Both the position numbers and the translations under genes were made by a program. DNA of 64,000 nucleotides from Bacillota bacterium. GTDB taxonomy: Bacteria; Bacillota; Clostridia; Christensenellales; SZUA-584. The notes under the pieces are model-generated. The model searched no databases. It was not told the DNA's origin and was given only the letters and a program-made list of their open reading frames with translations. The stretch spans positions 1 to 64,000 of the forward strand of contig JAEYPS010000018.1 of the NCBI GenBank assembly GCA_023410475.1, read 5' to 3'. Below, piece by piece: positions 52,651 to 61,429 of this stretch. Numbering within the stretch: position 1 is the first letter of the stretch; every line of letters starts with the position of its first letter.

Positions 52651-53892
52651 CTAGATCGCCTCGGCTTCGGCAGGCTGCTCTTTGGGCAAAGGCTCGCCCG
52701 CTTTAACCAAAGACCTGTCCCTGAGCATCATAAGCCCCATGAGCACCATCAGCGGCCCTGTGATTATAAGCAGCGTCTCTATAGGGACGATGTCCGCAAG
52801 AGGGCCGTAAAACAGCATTGAGAGAGGCATAAGTGAAGTCGCAATCATTCCGAATATACCGAAAACGCGGCCAAGATATTCGCCTTCAACCTTTTCCTGC
52901 AGCAATACAGTGGAGGGGGTGTTGAACGCAGGCATCCCAAGCCCCATTATCGCCATGAAAACGAGATACAGCGAGAACACAGGAACAACGCCTATCGCAA
53001 ACGCGCAGGCTCCGAATATAAGCGATGCGGCCACCATTGTATGCACCCTGTTCTTAAATCCGCCCCACGCTGCTATCAAAAGGCCGCCTACTATCATGCC
53101 CACCGAAAACGCCACCTCAATAGCGGCAAGGTGCCATTCGCCGCCGTTAAAGCTGCGCGCCACCTGCAGCGGCGTTAAAAACGCCGTGGGCGTTACGATC
53201 ACATAGAATACCGCGCAAAACATGAAAAACCGTTTTACGTAGCCGTGGCTCCTGATGTACTTCAAGCCAAGCAGCATGTCTTTGAAATAGCCTACGGACT
53301 GCACTTCTTTCGCTTTCTCATGCGCTCTCACATGCAGCAGGAAGGAGAGTATCAATATCGCTGCGGCGGCCGTAATTACATCTACGAAGAATATAAGCTC
53401 GATGGGAGCAAGCGAAAGCAGCAGCGCGCCCAGCATCGGCGATACTATCATTATGCTCGACTGCATGCTGGTGCTCAGGCCCCCGACCCTGGTCAGCTTT
53501 TCCTGCGGAACGATCTGGGGCAGAAAAGCGTTTACCGCGGGCTGTTGAATGGCGCCTCCAAGCGCGCGCAAAGACGACACCGCAAACAGCATCCAAAGCT
53601 CGCCCATGCCCATAAGGAAAATTATGGCGGCGCAAAGCGTGGAAGCCGCGATAAACCCATCTGAAAGTATTATCAGTTTTTTTCTGTCATACCTGTCTGC
53701 CCACACCCCCGCAAAGGGCGCCATTATAAAATGCGGCAGGAATCCGCAGATTATCGAAATGGTCATCATTGCCCCCGACTGGGTGGACAGCGTTATGTGC
53801 CACATGATGGCGTACTGCACCAGCGATGACCCGAGCAGCGATATCCCCTGGCTCGAAAGGAATATGGCGGTTTTTTTCTTCCAGTTTTCCAT
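52651..53892 (-). CDS. MFS exporter, macrolide-efflux (Mef)-like
   Basis: A 413-aa protein with twelve membrane segments. It shares the pattern of Mef-type exporters: FLSSQGISLLGSSLVQYAIMWHI in the first helix, MAPFAGVWADRYDRKKLIILSD (motif A), SSLRALGGAIQQPAVNAFLPQIVP and PAFNTPSTVLLQEKVEGEYLGRVFG. Drug specificity cannot be concluded; the family also includes housekeeping exporters. The ribosome site is weak (AAGAAGAGA). Sits 61 bases downstream-side of the zinc-ribbon gene in the same direction. Confidence 0.85.
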   Translation of the reverse strand: MENWKKKTAIFLSSQGISLLGSSLVQYAIMWHITLSTQSGAMMTISIICGFLPHFIMAPFAGVWADRYDRKKLIILSDGFIAASTLCAAIIFLMGMGELWMLFAVSSLRALGGAIQQPAVNAFLPQIVPQEKLTRVGGLSTSMQSSIMIVSPMLGALLLSLAPIELIFFVDVITAAAAILILSFLLHVRAHEKAKEVQSVGYFKDMLLGLKYIRSHGYVKRFFMFCAVFYVIVTPTAFLTPLQVARSFNGGEWHLAAIEVAFSVGMIVGGLLIAAWGGFKNRVHTMVAASLIFGACAFAIGVVPVFSLYLVFMAIMGLGMPAFNTPSTVLLQEKVEGEYLGRVFGIFGMIATSLMPLSMLFYGPLADIVPIETLLIITGPLMVLMGLMMLRDRSLVKAGEPLPKEQPAEAEAI

Positions 53893-54091
53893 AGAATCAC
53901 TATTCTCTTCTTAAAATTATAATTGACGGTTTTTAAGACGGATGCAATAAATTTATCATTTGTACAAGCTAACGGTCAATACCTTTTTTTGTTATTCCCC
54001 TGTTTTCCTTCTTTTTTGATATGAGACAGGGCGTACATAAAATCGAGGCAGTAACAAATAATAGCATTGATACTCTTAAAGGAGATTTATT

Positions 54092-54529
54092 ATGGGAAAC
54101 AAACCGGGCAAAAGAGGCAGGGGCAAAACCGACACGGAGTCCGCCGAGGATATGAGATTCGGCGAAGCCATGGAAAGAGACATGGAAAGATTCAGCAAGC
54201 AGATCGAAACGCCCCGAGATGTAGATGAGGAATGGAAGGACCGGGAAAGATACGACGGCAACAACAACCTTAACGGCGCAGGCGATGAAAGATATAAGGT
54301 GCATACAGACGCGGCGTTCTTTAACAGGATGTATATGCCATACCTCGGCTCCGGCATCGCTCCTGTCCGCAGCGCCGCGGATGTGCGCTCAGACGTAAAC
54401 TCAGAATTCAGCGCGGATATCGAGCTTGCCAAAAGACGAAGCGACGCCGGCATTGATGTCATCGACGGCGCAGAGTACTCATCTGACCAAAACGGATCGA
54501 ATGAACGAGAAGACAAACGAAAAAGATGA
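54092..54529 (+). CDS. Hydrophilic hypothetical protein, 145 aa
   Basis: Unrecognised. The protein is highly charged and lacks hydrophobic core stretches: an N-terminal basic start NKPGKRGRGKTDTESAEDM, many Arg/Asp/Glu residues, and one more ordered block HTDAAFFNRMYMPYLGSGIAPVRS (key FFNRMYMPYLGSG). Such composition and the adjacent Tlp gene suggest a small spore-associated protein (inference only). AAAGGAG precedes the ATG, so the gene is real. A hairpin repeat copy separates it from the Tlp gene. Confidence 0.7.
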   Translation: MGNKPGKRGRGKTDTESAEDMRFGEAMERDMERFSKQIETPRDVDEEWKDRERYDGNNNLNGAGDERYKVHTDAAFFNRMYMPYLGSGIAPVRSAADVRSDVNSEFSADIELAKRRSDAGIDVIDGAEYSSDQNGSNEREDKRKR

Positions 54530-54577
54530 GTGACTTATAGGATACTGCCAATACCGACGATGTCCGTATTAAAACGA

Positions 54578-54609
54578 GGTCCCCAAAAAGTCGTGAGAAT
54601 TTGTGGGGT
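54578..54609. repeat. GTCCCCAAAA hairpin repeat
   Basis: GGTCCCCAAAAAGTCGTGAG then AATTTGTGGGGTA. The first 18 bases are identical to the copy at 33722-33752. It lies in the gap between the 145-aa protein gene and the Tlp gene, about 35 bases before the latter's ribosome site. Confidence 0.7.
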
Positions 54610-54643
54610 ATGATAATAACCAAAAACAGTTAAGGAGGAAAAG

Positions 54644-54898
54644 ATGACCAAAGACAGATACAGCGCCCGCGGCCGAGGTGGCAGCAGGCCTAATCCCGAC
54701 GACCGTTCTGACAACGCCGAGCGCATACAGCGTAACATCAATTATACGCTTAAAAACATGGAAGCTGCAGACGAGATGATCGAGGAAACCAGCGATGAAA
54801 AGATGAAGAAGACTCTGGCTGAAAAGAACGAGAGACGAAGAGAGGCTCTCAGAGGAATGCGCAGCGAAATGCGTGACGAGTCCCAAAAAGACAAATAG
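54644..54898 (+). CDS. tlp: Small acid-soluble spore protein, Tlp family
   Basis: An 84-aa hydrophilic protein matching the Tlp family: PDDRSDNAERIQRNINYTLKNMEAADEMIEETSDEKMKKTLAEKNERRREALRGMRSEMRDES, with the diagnostic NPDDRSDN near the start and EKNERR...MR.E..DE near the end. Tlp proteins are made in the developing forespore and are present in the spore core. A basic, glycine-rich N-terminal extension (YSARGRGGSR) precedes the domain. AAGGAGG precedes the ATG. Forespore sigma-G control is expected from the family; I could not identify its promoter boxes. This is the clearest sign that the organism forms endospores. Confidence 0.9.
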   Translation: MTKDRYSARGRGGSRPNPDDRSDNAERIQRNINYTLKNMEAADEMIEETSDEKMKKTLAEKNERRREALRGMRSEMRDESQKDK

Positions 54899-55017
54899 CG
54901 CTTACGTGTATATATTCACTTAAAAAAGCTTTTCATGGGATCCCAGTATAAGCAGGACTGTTAATAAACGGCCTGCTTAGTTTACGTACCCTGCAGTTTG
55001 CGTGTCATGAATCTTAT

Positions 55018-55043
55018 AAAAAACGAGGAGCTTGAAGCTCCTC
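55018..55043 (-). terminator. Rho-independent terminator of the Asn/Arg-rich peptide gene
   Basis: GAGGAGCTT (55025-55033) and AAGCTCCTC (55035-55043) form a strong stem (effective loop TTGAA), and the A run at 55018-55023 gives a U tract leftward. It lies 42 bases beyond the stop codon. Confidence 0.88.
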
Positions 55044-55084
55044 AGCCAGGAAAGCATAAAACTATCAATTCGGAAAGCTGCTAA

Positions 55085-55243
55085 CTAGCGGTTCCGGTTC
55101 TGATCGTTCTGATTGTTCCTGTTCCGGTTCTGATCGTTGCGGTTATCGTTGTTGCGGTTGTCATTATTGCGGTTCTGGTTGTTGCGGTCATTGTCCCGGT
55201 TATTCCTCTGATTCTGCCTGTTATTGTTCCGGTCGTTTTCCAT
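55085..55243 (-). CDS. Asn/Arg/Asp-rich low-complexity peptide, 52 aa
   Basis: After MENDRNNN the peptide consists almost wholly of Asn, Arg, Asp and Gln in irregular NRN, NDNR and QNRN units (about half Asn). The DNA is a degenerate repeat of GTTCCGGTTCTGATC-like units on the plus strand. A convincing AAAGGAG lies nine bases before the ATG at 55243 and a strong terminator follows, so the gene appears real in spite of its composition; an ATG at 55300 has no site. Position next to spore genes suggests a spore coat or core filler protein, unproven. Confidence 0.72.
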   Translation of the reverse strand: MENDRNNNRQNQRNNRDNDRNNQNRNNDNRNNDNRNDQNRNRNNQNDQNRNR

Positions 55244-55399
55244 GTGCTGGTCTCCTTTCTTTGATTCTATGAGTTTATTATTTGCATTTAATGAGCGCAA
55301 ATATTCTAGGGAATTGCAGCTCTATCTGGCGTAATATATTTTTATTGTCAAAGCAGTTTAAACATTTTTCGTATAAAGATCACATCCGCGCGCCCTAAG

Positions 55400-55756
55400 C
55401 TAATGAGCCGTCCTGCCCCGCGATTTTCGGGCCAAGTATTTGTGAAAGAACCATTCAGAAACGCCTATTAAGACAGAGCATACGATAGAGTCGGTAATTG
55501 TAATGCTCTCAAATCCTTTTATATAGCCGAACGAGAATACCGTGAAAAACGCTATAGTGAGGTTTATAAGCGTAGCCGTCATGTTGCCGGCACGCGGCAT
55601 TATAACTATGTCCCCGATAAAATAGGCAATAACCGTGACCGCTGCGGACAACAGCAGTATTCGAAAAAAATCAAGGTTTGTTGCCGGCAGTAAATAAAGC
55701 TCTAGTATAACCGCGAACACAACGAATTTTATCAGCAAGGCACTGAGATGTTTCAT
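55400..55756 (-). CDS. DUF2512 (YndM-like) membrane protein
   Basis: A 118-aa protein of four membrane helices. The opening MKHLSALLIKFVVFAVILELYL and IAYFIGDIVIMPRAGNMTATLINLTIAFF (key AY..GD....PR.GN..AT..D/N) match the DUF2512 family, typical of spore-forming Firmicutes; function unknown. Start chosen at 55756 because AAGGAG is six bases upstream; the frame continues to 55834 without a ribosome site. Confidence 0.82.
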   Translation of the reverse strand: MKHLSALLIKFVVFAVILELYLLPATNLDFFRILLLSAAVTVIAYFIGDIVIMPRAGNMTATLINLTIAFFTVFSFGYIKGFESITITDSIVCSVLIGVSEWFFHKYLARKSRGRTAH

Positions 55757-55933
55757 AAGCCGCTCCTTGATTTGATTAACCATATTATTGGCAGTCATGC
55801 GGCAAACTATGCAAAGCAGTGATTCACCGCTCACAAAGTCGGCTTCAAAGAGTAGGGAAGCAATTATTTCAAGGGTAATTGTTTAAAACAAAGGAGAAAA
55901 TATATTGCGGACTATTTTTACGCGGAGAGTGTT

Positions 55934-57091
55934 ATGCTTATTAAAAACGGCAAGATTCATACTATGGCGGGCCGCGACTATAAATCCGGCTGTGTCCTTA
56001 CAGAAAAAAACAAAATAATAAGAATTGCAGAGAGTATCAGCGACAACGAAAACAACGACGGTATAGTTATAGACGCGAAGGGCTGCTGGGTAATGCCGGG
56101 GCTTATCGACGCGCACTGCCACATAGGCATACAGGAAGAAAGAATGGGCATTGAGGGCAACGACTGCAACGAAACTACTAAGCCAATAACTCCATATATA
56201 AAAGCGCTCGACGCCATTAACCCGATGGATTCGGCTTTTCACAACGCGATAAAGGCGGGCATAACGTCCGTGATGGCGGGCCCCGGCAGCTCAAACGTAG
56301 TCGGCGGTCAGTTTATGTTTTTAAAAACCAGGGGAAGACGCATAGACGACATGGCCGTTCTTGAGCCGGCTGCAATGAAAGTCGCTTTCGGGGAAAACCC
56401 AAAGACGAATTACGGCGATGCCAAAATGATGCCCTCAACGCGAATGTCTATAGCCGCGATGCTCAGAGAAGAGTTGATCGCGGCGAAGAAATACTTCGAA
56501 GATAAGAATACCGCTGACAGCAGCTTTAACGAAGACTTTCTCCTCGAATGCTGGCTGCCAGTATTTCGGCGCGAGATACCTTTAAAAGCCCACGCGCACA
56601 GGGCGGACGACATACTCACAGCAATAAGGATAGCGAAATTATTTGACCTTAAAATGACGCTCGACCACTGCACCGAAGGCCATCTGATTGCGGACGAGAT
56701 AAGGAAATCCGGCTTTCCTGCAATCGTCGGCCCCAACTTCGCATCAAGAACAAAGATAGAGATACAGTTCCTGGATTTCAAGACGGCTGGCGTGCTTTTC
56801 AAGGCGGGAGTCAAGGTTGCTGTTATGACGGACCATCCGGTTTCGCTTATACAGTGCCTTCCGCTGTGCGCAGGTATGGCTGCTAAAGAGGGGCTTGGTA
56901 TTGAAGAAGGGCTTCGCGCGATAACGATAAACGCCGCCGAGATTTGCGGAGTGTCCTCGCGCGTGGGCAGCCTTGAGCCCGGCAAAGACGCGGATATAGC
57001 TATATTTGACGGCAACCCTATGGAGGTGTTTACTCACTGCCTCTATACGATAATTAACGGAGAAATCGTTTATAATGAGGATAAAGTGTAA
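55934..57091 (+). CDS. Amidohydrolase, imidazolonepropionase-like
   Basis: A 385-aa metal-dependent hydrolase of the amidohydrolase superfamily. Metal ligands are visible in LIDAHCHIG (HxH), LKAHAHRADD, TLDHCTEGH and the aspartate in VAVMTDHPV; the N-terminal IKNGKIHTM and C-terminal EPGKDADIAIFDGNPME form the small beta-sandwich typical of the family. It resembles the imidazolonepropionase-related group often seen in Clostridia, which act on unknown cyclic amides or peptides; no other histidine-degradation gene is nearby. GGAGAG precedes the ATG. No signal peptide. Confidence 0.88.
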   Translation: MLIKNGKIHTMAGRDYKSGCVLTEKNKIIRIAESISDNENNDGIVIDAKGCWVMPGLIDAHCHIGIQEERMGIEGNDCNETTKPITPYIKALDAINPMDSAFHNAIKAGITSVMAGPGSSNVVGGQFMFLKTRGRRIDDMAVLEPAAMKVAFGENPKTNYGDAKMMPSTRMSIAAMLREELIAAKKYFEDKNTADSSFNEDFLLECWLPVFRREIPLKAHAHRADDILTAIRIAKLFDLKMTLDHCTEGHLIADEIRKSGFPAIVGPNFASRTKIEIQFLDFKTAGVLFKAGVKVAVMTDHPVSLIQCLPLCAGMAAKEGLGIEEGLRAITINAAEICGVSSRVGSLEPGKDADIAIFDGNPMEVFTHCLYTIINGEIVYNEDKV

Positions 57092-57125
57092 AAAGAGAGC
57101 AATGTTAAAGCATTATTAACAGGGC

Positions 57126-58229
57126 TTACTTCAGCAGTTCTTTCTTGCGGGGAAGCTTTCTTATTATTATGATCATCAGCGTAAACAGCGGCAGGACGGC
57201 TACGAACGGAAGCTCAAAAAAGGCGGCGTGTTTAGCGCCCCACTCGGCATGGTCTACTTCAGACGGATGTGCTACCAAGGCATAGATGACAGCTATTGCG
57301 CCTATCGGGATAACGATAGCGCGTTTTGATTTTAATCTCATGATCTGATTAAGCGCGTTTACTGTCGCGAAGTATAGTATACTGATCTTAATAAACAGCG
57401 ACGCGGTTTGATTTAAGGCAATAAAAAGCTCTACCCTGTTCAAAAATTCGCCGATATTGATCATCTGGACAGACTGATATGACGGCAATGCGAAATAATT
57501 GCCGGCGGCTCCAAGAACAGTAGTGTTGCGTATTATTACAAGCAAGTATACTAGCGCTGCGATACACAACCCGCCGAGCGAATACCTCCCCAGCTTTTTA
57601 TAATCTTTGATATACGGAGTTACCATTAAAAACAATATTATCTCACCAAACGGTACGAACGACATTATGACCAGAGCCTGTACGAATTTATCGGCAGGCA
57701 ACTCGAATATCGGCAGAATATTGTCAAATCTGAGATCACCTAAAAGAAGAACGACCGTAAAAAACAATGCTATCATTAATAAAATAAAAACAGCGGCACT
57801 TACCCGCGCTATTACTTTTATGTCCTTTTTCACTGCGTAGGCGCAAAGCGCGGTTGTCGCTACCATAAAAACCACAGGCGGTGTTTCGAGCATGATTGCA
57901 GAAGTATAAAAAACCGACATATCTCTTATATTGAAAGACAAAAGGGACAGAAAAAAGAATACGTACAGCGCTGATATTATCCTTCCTGCCACTTTGCCGT
58001 ATACTATTTCGTGAATCTCAATAAGGCTTTTGCCCGGAAACTTCTTGCTTACATAAACATACAGAGCCAAGAAAGGCAATATAATGGGGACAGAGAATAA
58101 AACTATTATCCAGGAATCCTGTTTTGCGAGATTGCTGAAAAAAGCCAATATCAACAGCGAGCCCGACAAAAACCCCGGAATCAAAAGCATATATTGAGAA
58201 GGCTTTATTTCCTCTCCTGATCTGTCCAT
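57126..58229 (-). CDS. GerAB-type spore germination permease
   Basis: A 367-aa protein with ten membrane segments of the GerAB/APC superfamily, the germinant-sensing subunit of Ger receptors in the spore inner membrane. Typical features: IKPSQYMLLIPGFLSGS at the start, KKFPGKSLIEIHEIVYGK after helix 2, LFFTVVLLLGDLRFDNILPIFE, the mid-protein FVPFGEIILFLMVTPY and NRVELFIALNQTASLFIKIS. GerAA and GerAC genes, which normally accompany it, are absent on both sides, so it is an orphan. GAAAGGGGG precedes the ATG. Expression is expected in the forespore. Convergent with the amidohydrolase gene, 34 bases apart. Confidence 0.88.
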   Translation of the reverse strand: MDRSGEEIKPSQYMLLIPGFLSGSLLILAFFSNLAKQDSWIIVLFSVPIILPFLALYVYVSKKFPGKSLIEIHEIVYGKVAGRIISALYVFFFLSLLSFNIRDMSVFYTSAIMLETPPVVFMVATTALCAYAVKKDIKVIARVSAAVFILLMIALFFTVVLLLGDLRFDNILPIFELPADKFVQALVIMSFVPFGEIILFLMVTPYIKDYKKLGRYSLGGLCIAALVYLLVIIRNTTVLGAAGNYFALPSYQSVQMINIGEFLNRVELFIALNQTASLFIKISILYFATVNALNQIMRLKSKRAIVIPIGAIAVIYALVAHPSEVDHAEWGAKHAAFFELPFVAVLPLFTLMIIIIRKLPRKKELLK

Positions 58230-58427
58230 CGCGCCCCCTTTCAGTAAATGCTCTTCAATAATCCGGACAATTAATTTTTATCCAAGCGTTAATGAAATAT
58301 ACATTATTACCGAATAATAAAAAGTATTATACGTCAGCAACAACGGCCAAAAGTGATGTTGGTTGCATTGACAACGCCTGCTTGCTGAAATATCATTATT
58401 ACCTAAATAAAAAAGAAGGAGCCTGTT

Positions 58428-59291
58428 ATGAAGAAAACAATAAGCTTCGCATTCTTGGCATTAATACTTCTGCTCAGCGCCTGCGGAGGCGGTTCGGGCT
58501 TGGCGGGCGAATCTGCTACTCCCACGCCTTCGGATATTGTACTGCCCGGCGTACCGGGCGGGACTCAAAACCCCGAGCCTTCCGACGGCCCGTCTTCGTC
58601 GCAGTATAAGAGCAAGCTGTACGACCCGAGCATATTTGTGATACAAGCGTCGGGCACGTCGCGTCAGGAGCTTGACACCGGCTATTACGCGGACTACGAA
58701 TGTGAATTGTATCTGCACAAGATAGACGCAAACGACAACCGCGTCTCAACAGGAGTGTATCAGGGCGTGTTTTGGATGAAGGTTACTATCGACGCGCAGG
58801 GCTTTATATCCGATATGATAGGCAGCGCTCCCATCGATATTTCATTTGATGTGGGGGCGGAAGCCGTATGCGATACGCTCGGTATAATGCTCAATATCAC
58901 GGACGACAAAGCATGGGTCAACTATTCTATTGCTGGCGAGGACGGCAAGCCTATTCCCCTTACGCAGGATACCCCAGTAGGCAAAGGAAGCTTCGTAGCG
59001 GTAGCAAAGAATGTATATCTTAATGCAAAAGCCAGCGGCGCTCAGGGGGAAAAGATCGATTATTCCAACGCGTCTCAGGGCGACCTTACCGATGTAAACT
59101 ACGTTATCAATGTAGAGCCGGACGACATGGAATCCGGCACGCGCCGCAATCTTATTATCAACCTCAGCGGCGAGGGTTTCAACTTTACACTTAAGGGAGA
59201 GATGCTTCGGCTGCCGGGCTATCCTGAGGATGTGTCCGACTACTTTAACTCAAATTACAAGCAAAATTCGGCGTGGAAGCATTTTCAATAG
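58428..59291 (+). CDS. Lipoprotein of unknown function, 287 aa
   Basis: Signal peptide with lipobox LLSAC (cysteine 20), followed by a Gly/Ser/Pro/Thr linker (to about residue 62) and an outer domain rich in beta-strand patterns and tyrosines (YYADYECELYLHKIDAND, GVYQGVFWMKVTIDAQG, RRNLIINLSGEGFNFTLKGEM). I do not recognise the domain. AAGGAG precedes the ATG. Monocistronic, ended by the hairpins listed at 59303-59497. Probably exposed on the outer face of the membrane. Confidence 0.82.
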   Translation: MKKTISFAFLALILLLSACGGGSGLAGESATPTPSDIVLPGVPGGTQNPEPSDGPSSSQYKSKLYDPSIFVIQASGTSRQELDTGYYADYECELYLHKIDANDNRVSTGVYQGVFWMKVTIDAQGFISDMIGSAPIDISFDVGAEAVCDTLGIMLNITDDKAWVNYSIAGEDGKPIPLTQDTPVGKGSFVAVAKNVYLNAKASGAQGEKIDYSNASQGDLTDVNYVINVEPDDMESGTRRNLIINLSGEGFNFTLKGEMLRLPGYPEDVSDYFNSNYKQNSAWKHFQ

Positions 59292-59302
59292 TAAGTAAGT
59301 AA

Positions 59303-59497
59303 GCCTGAGCAATTAGGCTTCAGCTTGATGACAAACGTAAAAACTGAGACGACAAAATGAAGGCCGCTGAAGAGTCCCAAATACAAGGCGTTTTGAGCAT
59401 TGCGACGAGATGTAGCAGCGCTACTTCGAGGAGAAAGCGGAAAAACAACGCAGTAGTTGGGCTTTGTCAGCGGCCTGACGCCTGAGCAATCAGGCTT
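59303..59497. mobile_element. MITE-like hairpin element flanked by a duplicated terminator hairpin
   Basis: GCCTGAGCAATTAGGCTT (59303-59320) and GCCTGAGCAATCAGGCTT (59480-59497) are 17/18 identical and flank 159 bases. Inside, GGCCGCTGAAGAGTCCCAA (from 59362) faces TTGGGCTTTGTCAGCGGCC (to 59475), inverted arms of about 30 bases including AAATACAAGGCGTT / CAACGCAGTAGTT. The core contains a further AGCAGCGCTACTTCG hairpin. No coding frame is supported. The pattern fits a small non-autonomous element or structured RNA; the flanking repeat may be its target duplication or part of the element. Confidence 0.55.
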
Positions 59498-59504
59498 ATT
59501 TTTA
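59480..59504 (+). terminator. Terminator hairpin right of the MITE-like element
   Basis: GCCTGA (59480-59485) pairs with TCAGGC (59490-59495) across the stable GCAA tetraloop, followed by TTATTTTTAT. It can end the lipoprotein transcript; the left copy at 59303-59320 lacks the T run. Confidence 0.7.
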
Positions 59505-59523
59505 TACACGAATATCATCTGTT

Positions 59524-61242
59524 CTAATTAAAATCTACATATATCTCGTTGCTGCCCTTCTCATAGTTGACTCTCCAGCTTGGCTTGCTGATTGAAAGTA
59601 TACGGCAAAGCTCTTCGATGTCGGCCTTAAGCGCGTTATTTGCTGCACGCAGTTCCGATGCCGATTTTATCTTCAGCAGCTTCTTATATCTTTGCTGCGC
59701 CCTGTTGTATAGTTCCCTCACAGCGCTTCCATACTTTCGGTATTTCACTGAGCTTAATGACACGTTATCGATCCACGACGGGCTATCGGCATTAAAGCTT
59801 GTGTAACAAAACACCGCTGCCTTCGGGCTTTCCGATGCGGCCTCGCTGCTTTGCGTGGGTTCAGGTGTTGTTGGCGGTGTCTGAGTAGGCTCCGTCGTTT
59901 GCGTAGGCGTAGGCTTTGACGTGGGCGTTGGATCTGTTGTAGGCTCGGGCAGCAACGCGTCCGCGTCAAGTATTTTTTTAGCCTTGCCAAGTACCGTTTT
60001 TGATTTTTGAGCAATAACCTTTGCCTGCATCTGCTCCCACAAATGCGAAGCGTTAGAGTACGCGTATTTCTTGTTCTCAGGAACGTCGATACCGTAGATC
60101 TTTTTTATCAGCTTCACGCGCTTTTGCTGGTCAGTGATTACGAAGTTCCAGTTAAAGATGTTGTGCTGCTTGCCGTCCATAGAATGCATATCTATTTGAT
60201 CCGAGTTGATATTGTAAAAAAACGATGCGAGGCCTGCAGTCTGAGCGAGCGTGGTATTGGTATAAAGATTGCCGCCGAACGCGCCCAGCATCTGCGGCAA
60301 ATCCACGAGCATATCAGAGCTCTTTACCTTTTCAAATATGGCGACAAGCATGTTTTTCTGACGGTTTATTCGGTTAAGGTCTCCCGACTCAGAGCCGATA
60401 TGTTTGCGCACCCTCATATAGTCGAGCACAGCCTGGCCGCCCATGTGCTGTATTCCTTTCGCATAAGAGCGCCCCTGGATTTTAAACTTAAAATCAACGT
60501 CAAAATCAACGCCTCCGATGGCGTCCACCAGTCCCTTGACGGCCGCCATATCAACCGCGTAATAATACTGAACGGGAATACCGCCCAGCATCCATGACGC
60601 GCTCTCGCATACCTTTTCGAAACCCGATTCCTTAGGCCATCCTCCCCCGCAGTCTATAGAAGCGTTCAGTTTGTATATGCCGTCGATTCCGGGTATCTTC
60701 GCGTAAGTATCCCGAGGCAGTGATATAAGATTCACGTCTTTTGTATCTGTGTTGATAGACAGTATTATCATAACGTCGGCGTGATAGGCTTTCTTTCCGC
60801 TCCATGTCTCCCTCTCTTGCGCGTAGTCAACGCCGATAAGCATGATGTTGACTATATTATTCAATATGCTAAGGTCAGCCTGTGAAAGCAGCCGGTTGTA
60901 AGGGTCTTCTGTAGGCAGAGGCTCAAAAGCTGTTTCAATTTCAGGCTCAGGGGTTGGCTGCACACTCTTTGCAGGAGAGGGAGTTTTACTCGGCTCAGCG
61001 GAAGGCACCTGCTTGGCGACGGTATCAAACTGGCCCATCGGGTCGGAGAAAACGCTATAAGCAAACGCTATTGATCCTATCAGCACCGATAAAAAAACCG
61101 CAGCGAATGCGGTTATGATGATTCGCTTCTTCCCCCATGGCTCTTTATACTCCATACGCCTGAGTCCAAGCTTTTGTTTTACCTTTTCTACAATTTTTTT
61201 TGCAAATGTGTGCTTGTCGCTGTTATACATATTATTATCCAT
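59524..61242 (-). CDS. LytR-CpsA-Psr (LCP) family protein
   Basis: A 572-aa membrane-anchored protein expected to transfer anionic glycopolymers to peptidoglycan outside the cell. One membrane helix (~residues 40-63), a Pro/Thr-rich linker (~70-105), then the LCP domain (~125-370): NIMLIGVDYAQ, AYHADVMIILSINTDTKDVNLISLPRDTYAKIPG (key D, SLPRDT), YYYAVDMAAVKGLVDAIGGVDFDV, GGQAVLDYMRVRKH and DLNRINRQKNMLVAI (R residues that bind the lipid pyrophosphate). A second TPTP-rich linker (~430-470) leads to a C-terminal domain of about 100 residues that I do not recognise. Start at 61242 is a compromise: the ribosome site is weak (GGGAA). The decayed glycosyltransferase upstream may be the rest of a lost cell-wall polymer locus. 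Confidence 0.87.
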   Translation of the reverse strand: MDNNMYNSDKHTFAKKIVEKVKQKLGLRRMEYKEPWGKKRIIITAFAAVFLSVLIGSIAFAYSVFSDPMGQFDTVAKQVPSAEPSKTPSPAKSVQPTPEPEIETAFEPLPTEDPYNRLLSQADLSILNNIVNIMLIGVDYAQERETWSGKKAYHADVMIILSINTDTKDVNLISLPRDTYAKIPGIDGIYKLNASIDCGGGWPKESGFEKVCESASWMLGGIPVQYYYAVDMAAVKGLVDAIGGVDFDVDFKFKIQGRSYAKGIQHMGGQAVLDYMRVRKHIGSESGDLNRINRQKNMLVAIFEKVKSSDMLVDLPQMLGAFGGNLYTNTTLAQTAGLASFFYNINSDQIDMHSMDGKQHNIFNWNFVITDQQKRVKLIKKIYGIDVPENKKYAYSNASHLWEQMQAKVIAQKSKTVLGKAKKILDADALLPEPTTDPTPTSKPTPTQTTEPTQTPPTTPEPTQSSEAASESPKAAVFCYTSFNADSPSWIDNVSLSSVKYRKYGSAVRELYNRAQQRYKKLLKIKSASELRAANNALKADIEELCRILSISKPSWRVNYEKGSNEIYVDFN

Positions 61243-61429
61243 TTTCGTTCCCGTTATTTTATTGTTATCTCTTAAATATATTTTTCCAATTTGCTTTGTA
61301 AATATATTCGCTAAAACTAGTGGAAAAATTTCATAAATGTATAAATTACGAGCGCAAAGATAATTAGCCGATTTGGCGATCACAATGCATAGCTATAAAT
61401 CCGAAGCGAGTCCTTATTAGTCTGCCTGT

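Noticed and set aside
54949..54979. TAAGCAGG / CCTGCTTA as the tlp terminator
   Set aside because: The stem is 8 bp with a 15-base loop and only GTTT follows; too weak to call.
55085..55210. Repeated GTTCCGGTTCTGATC-like units as a CRISPR or tandem-repeat array
   Set aside because: The units are irregular, in frame with a peptide that has a good ribosome site and terminator, and there are no unique spacers.
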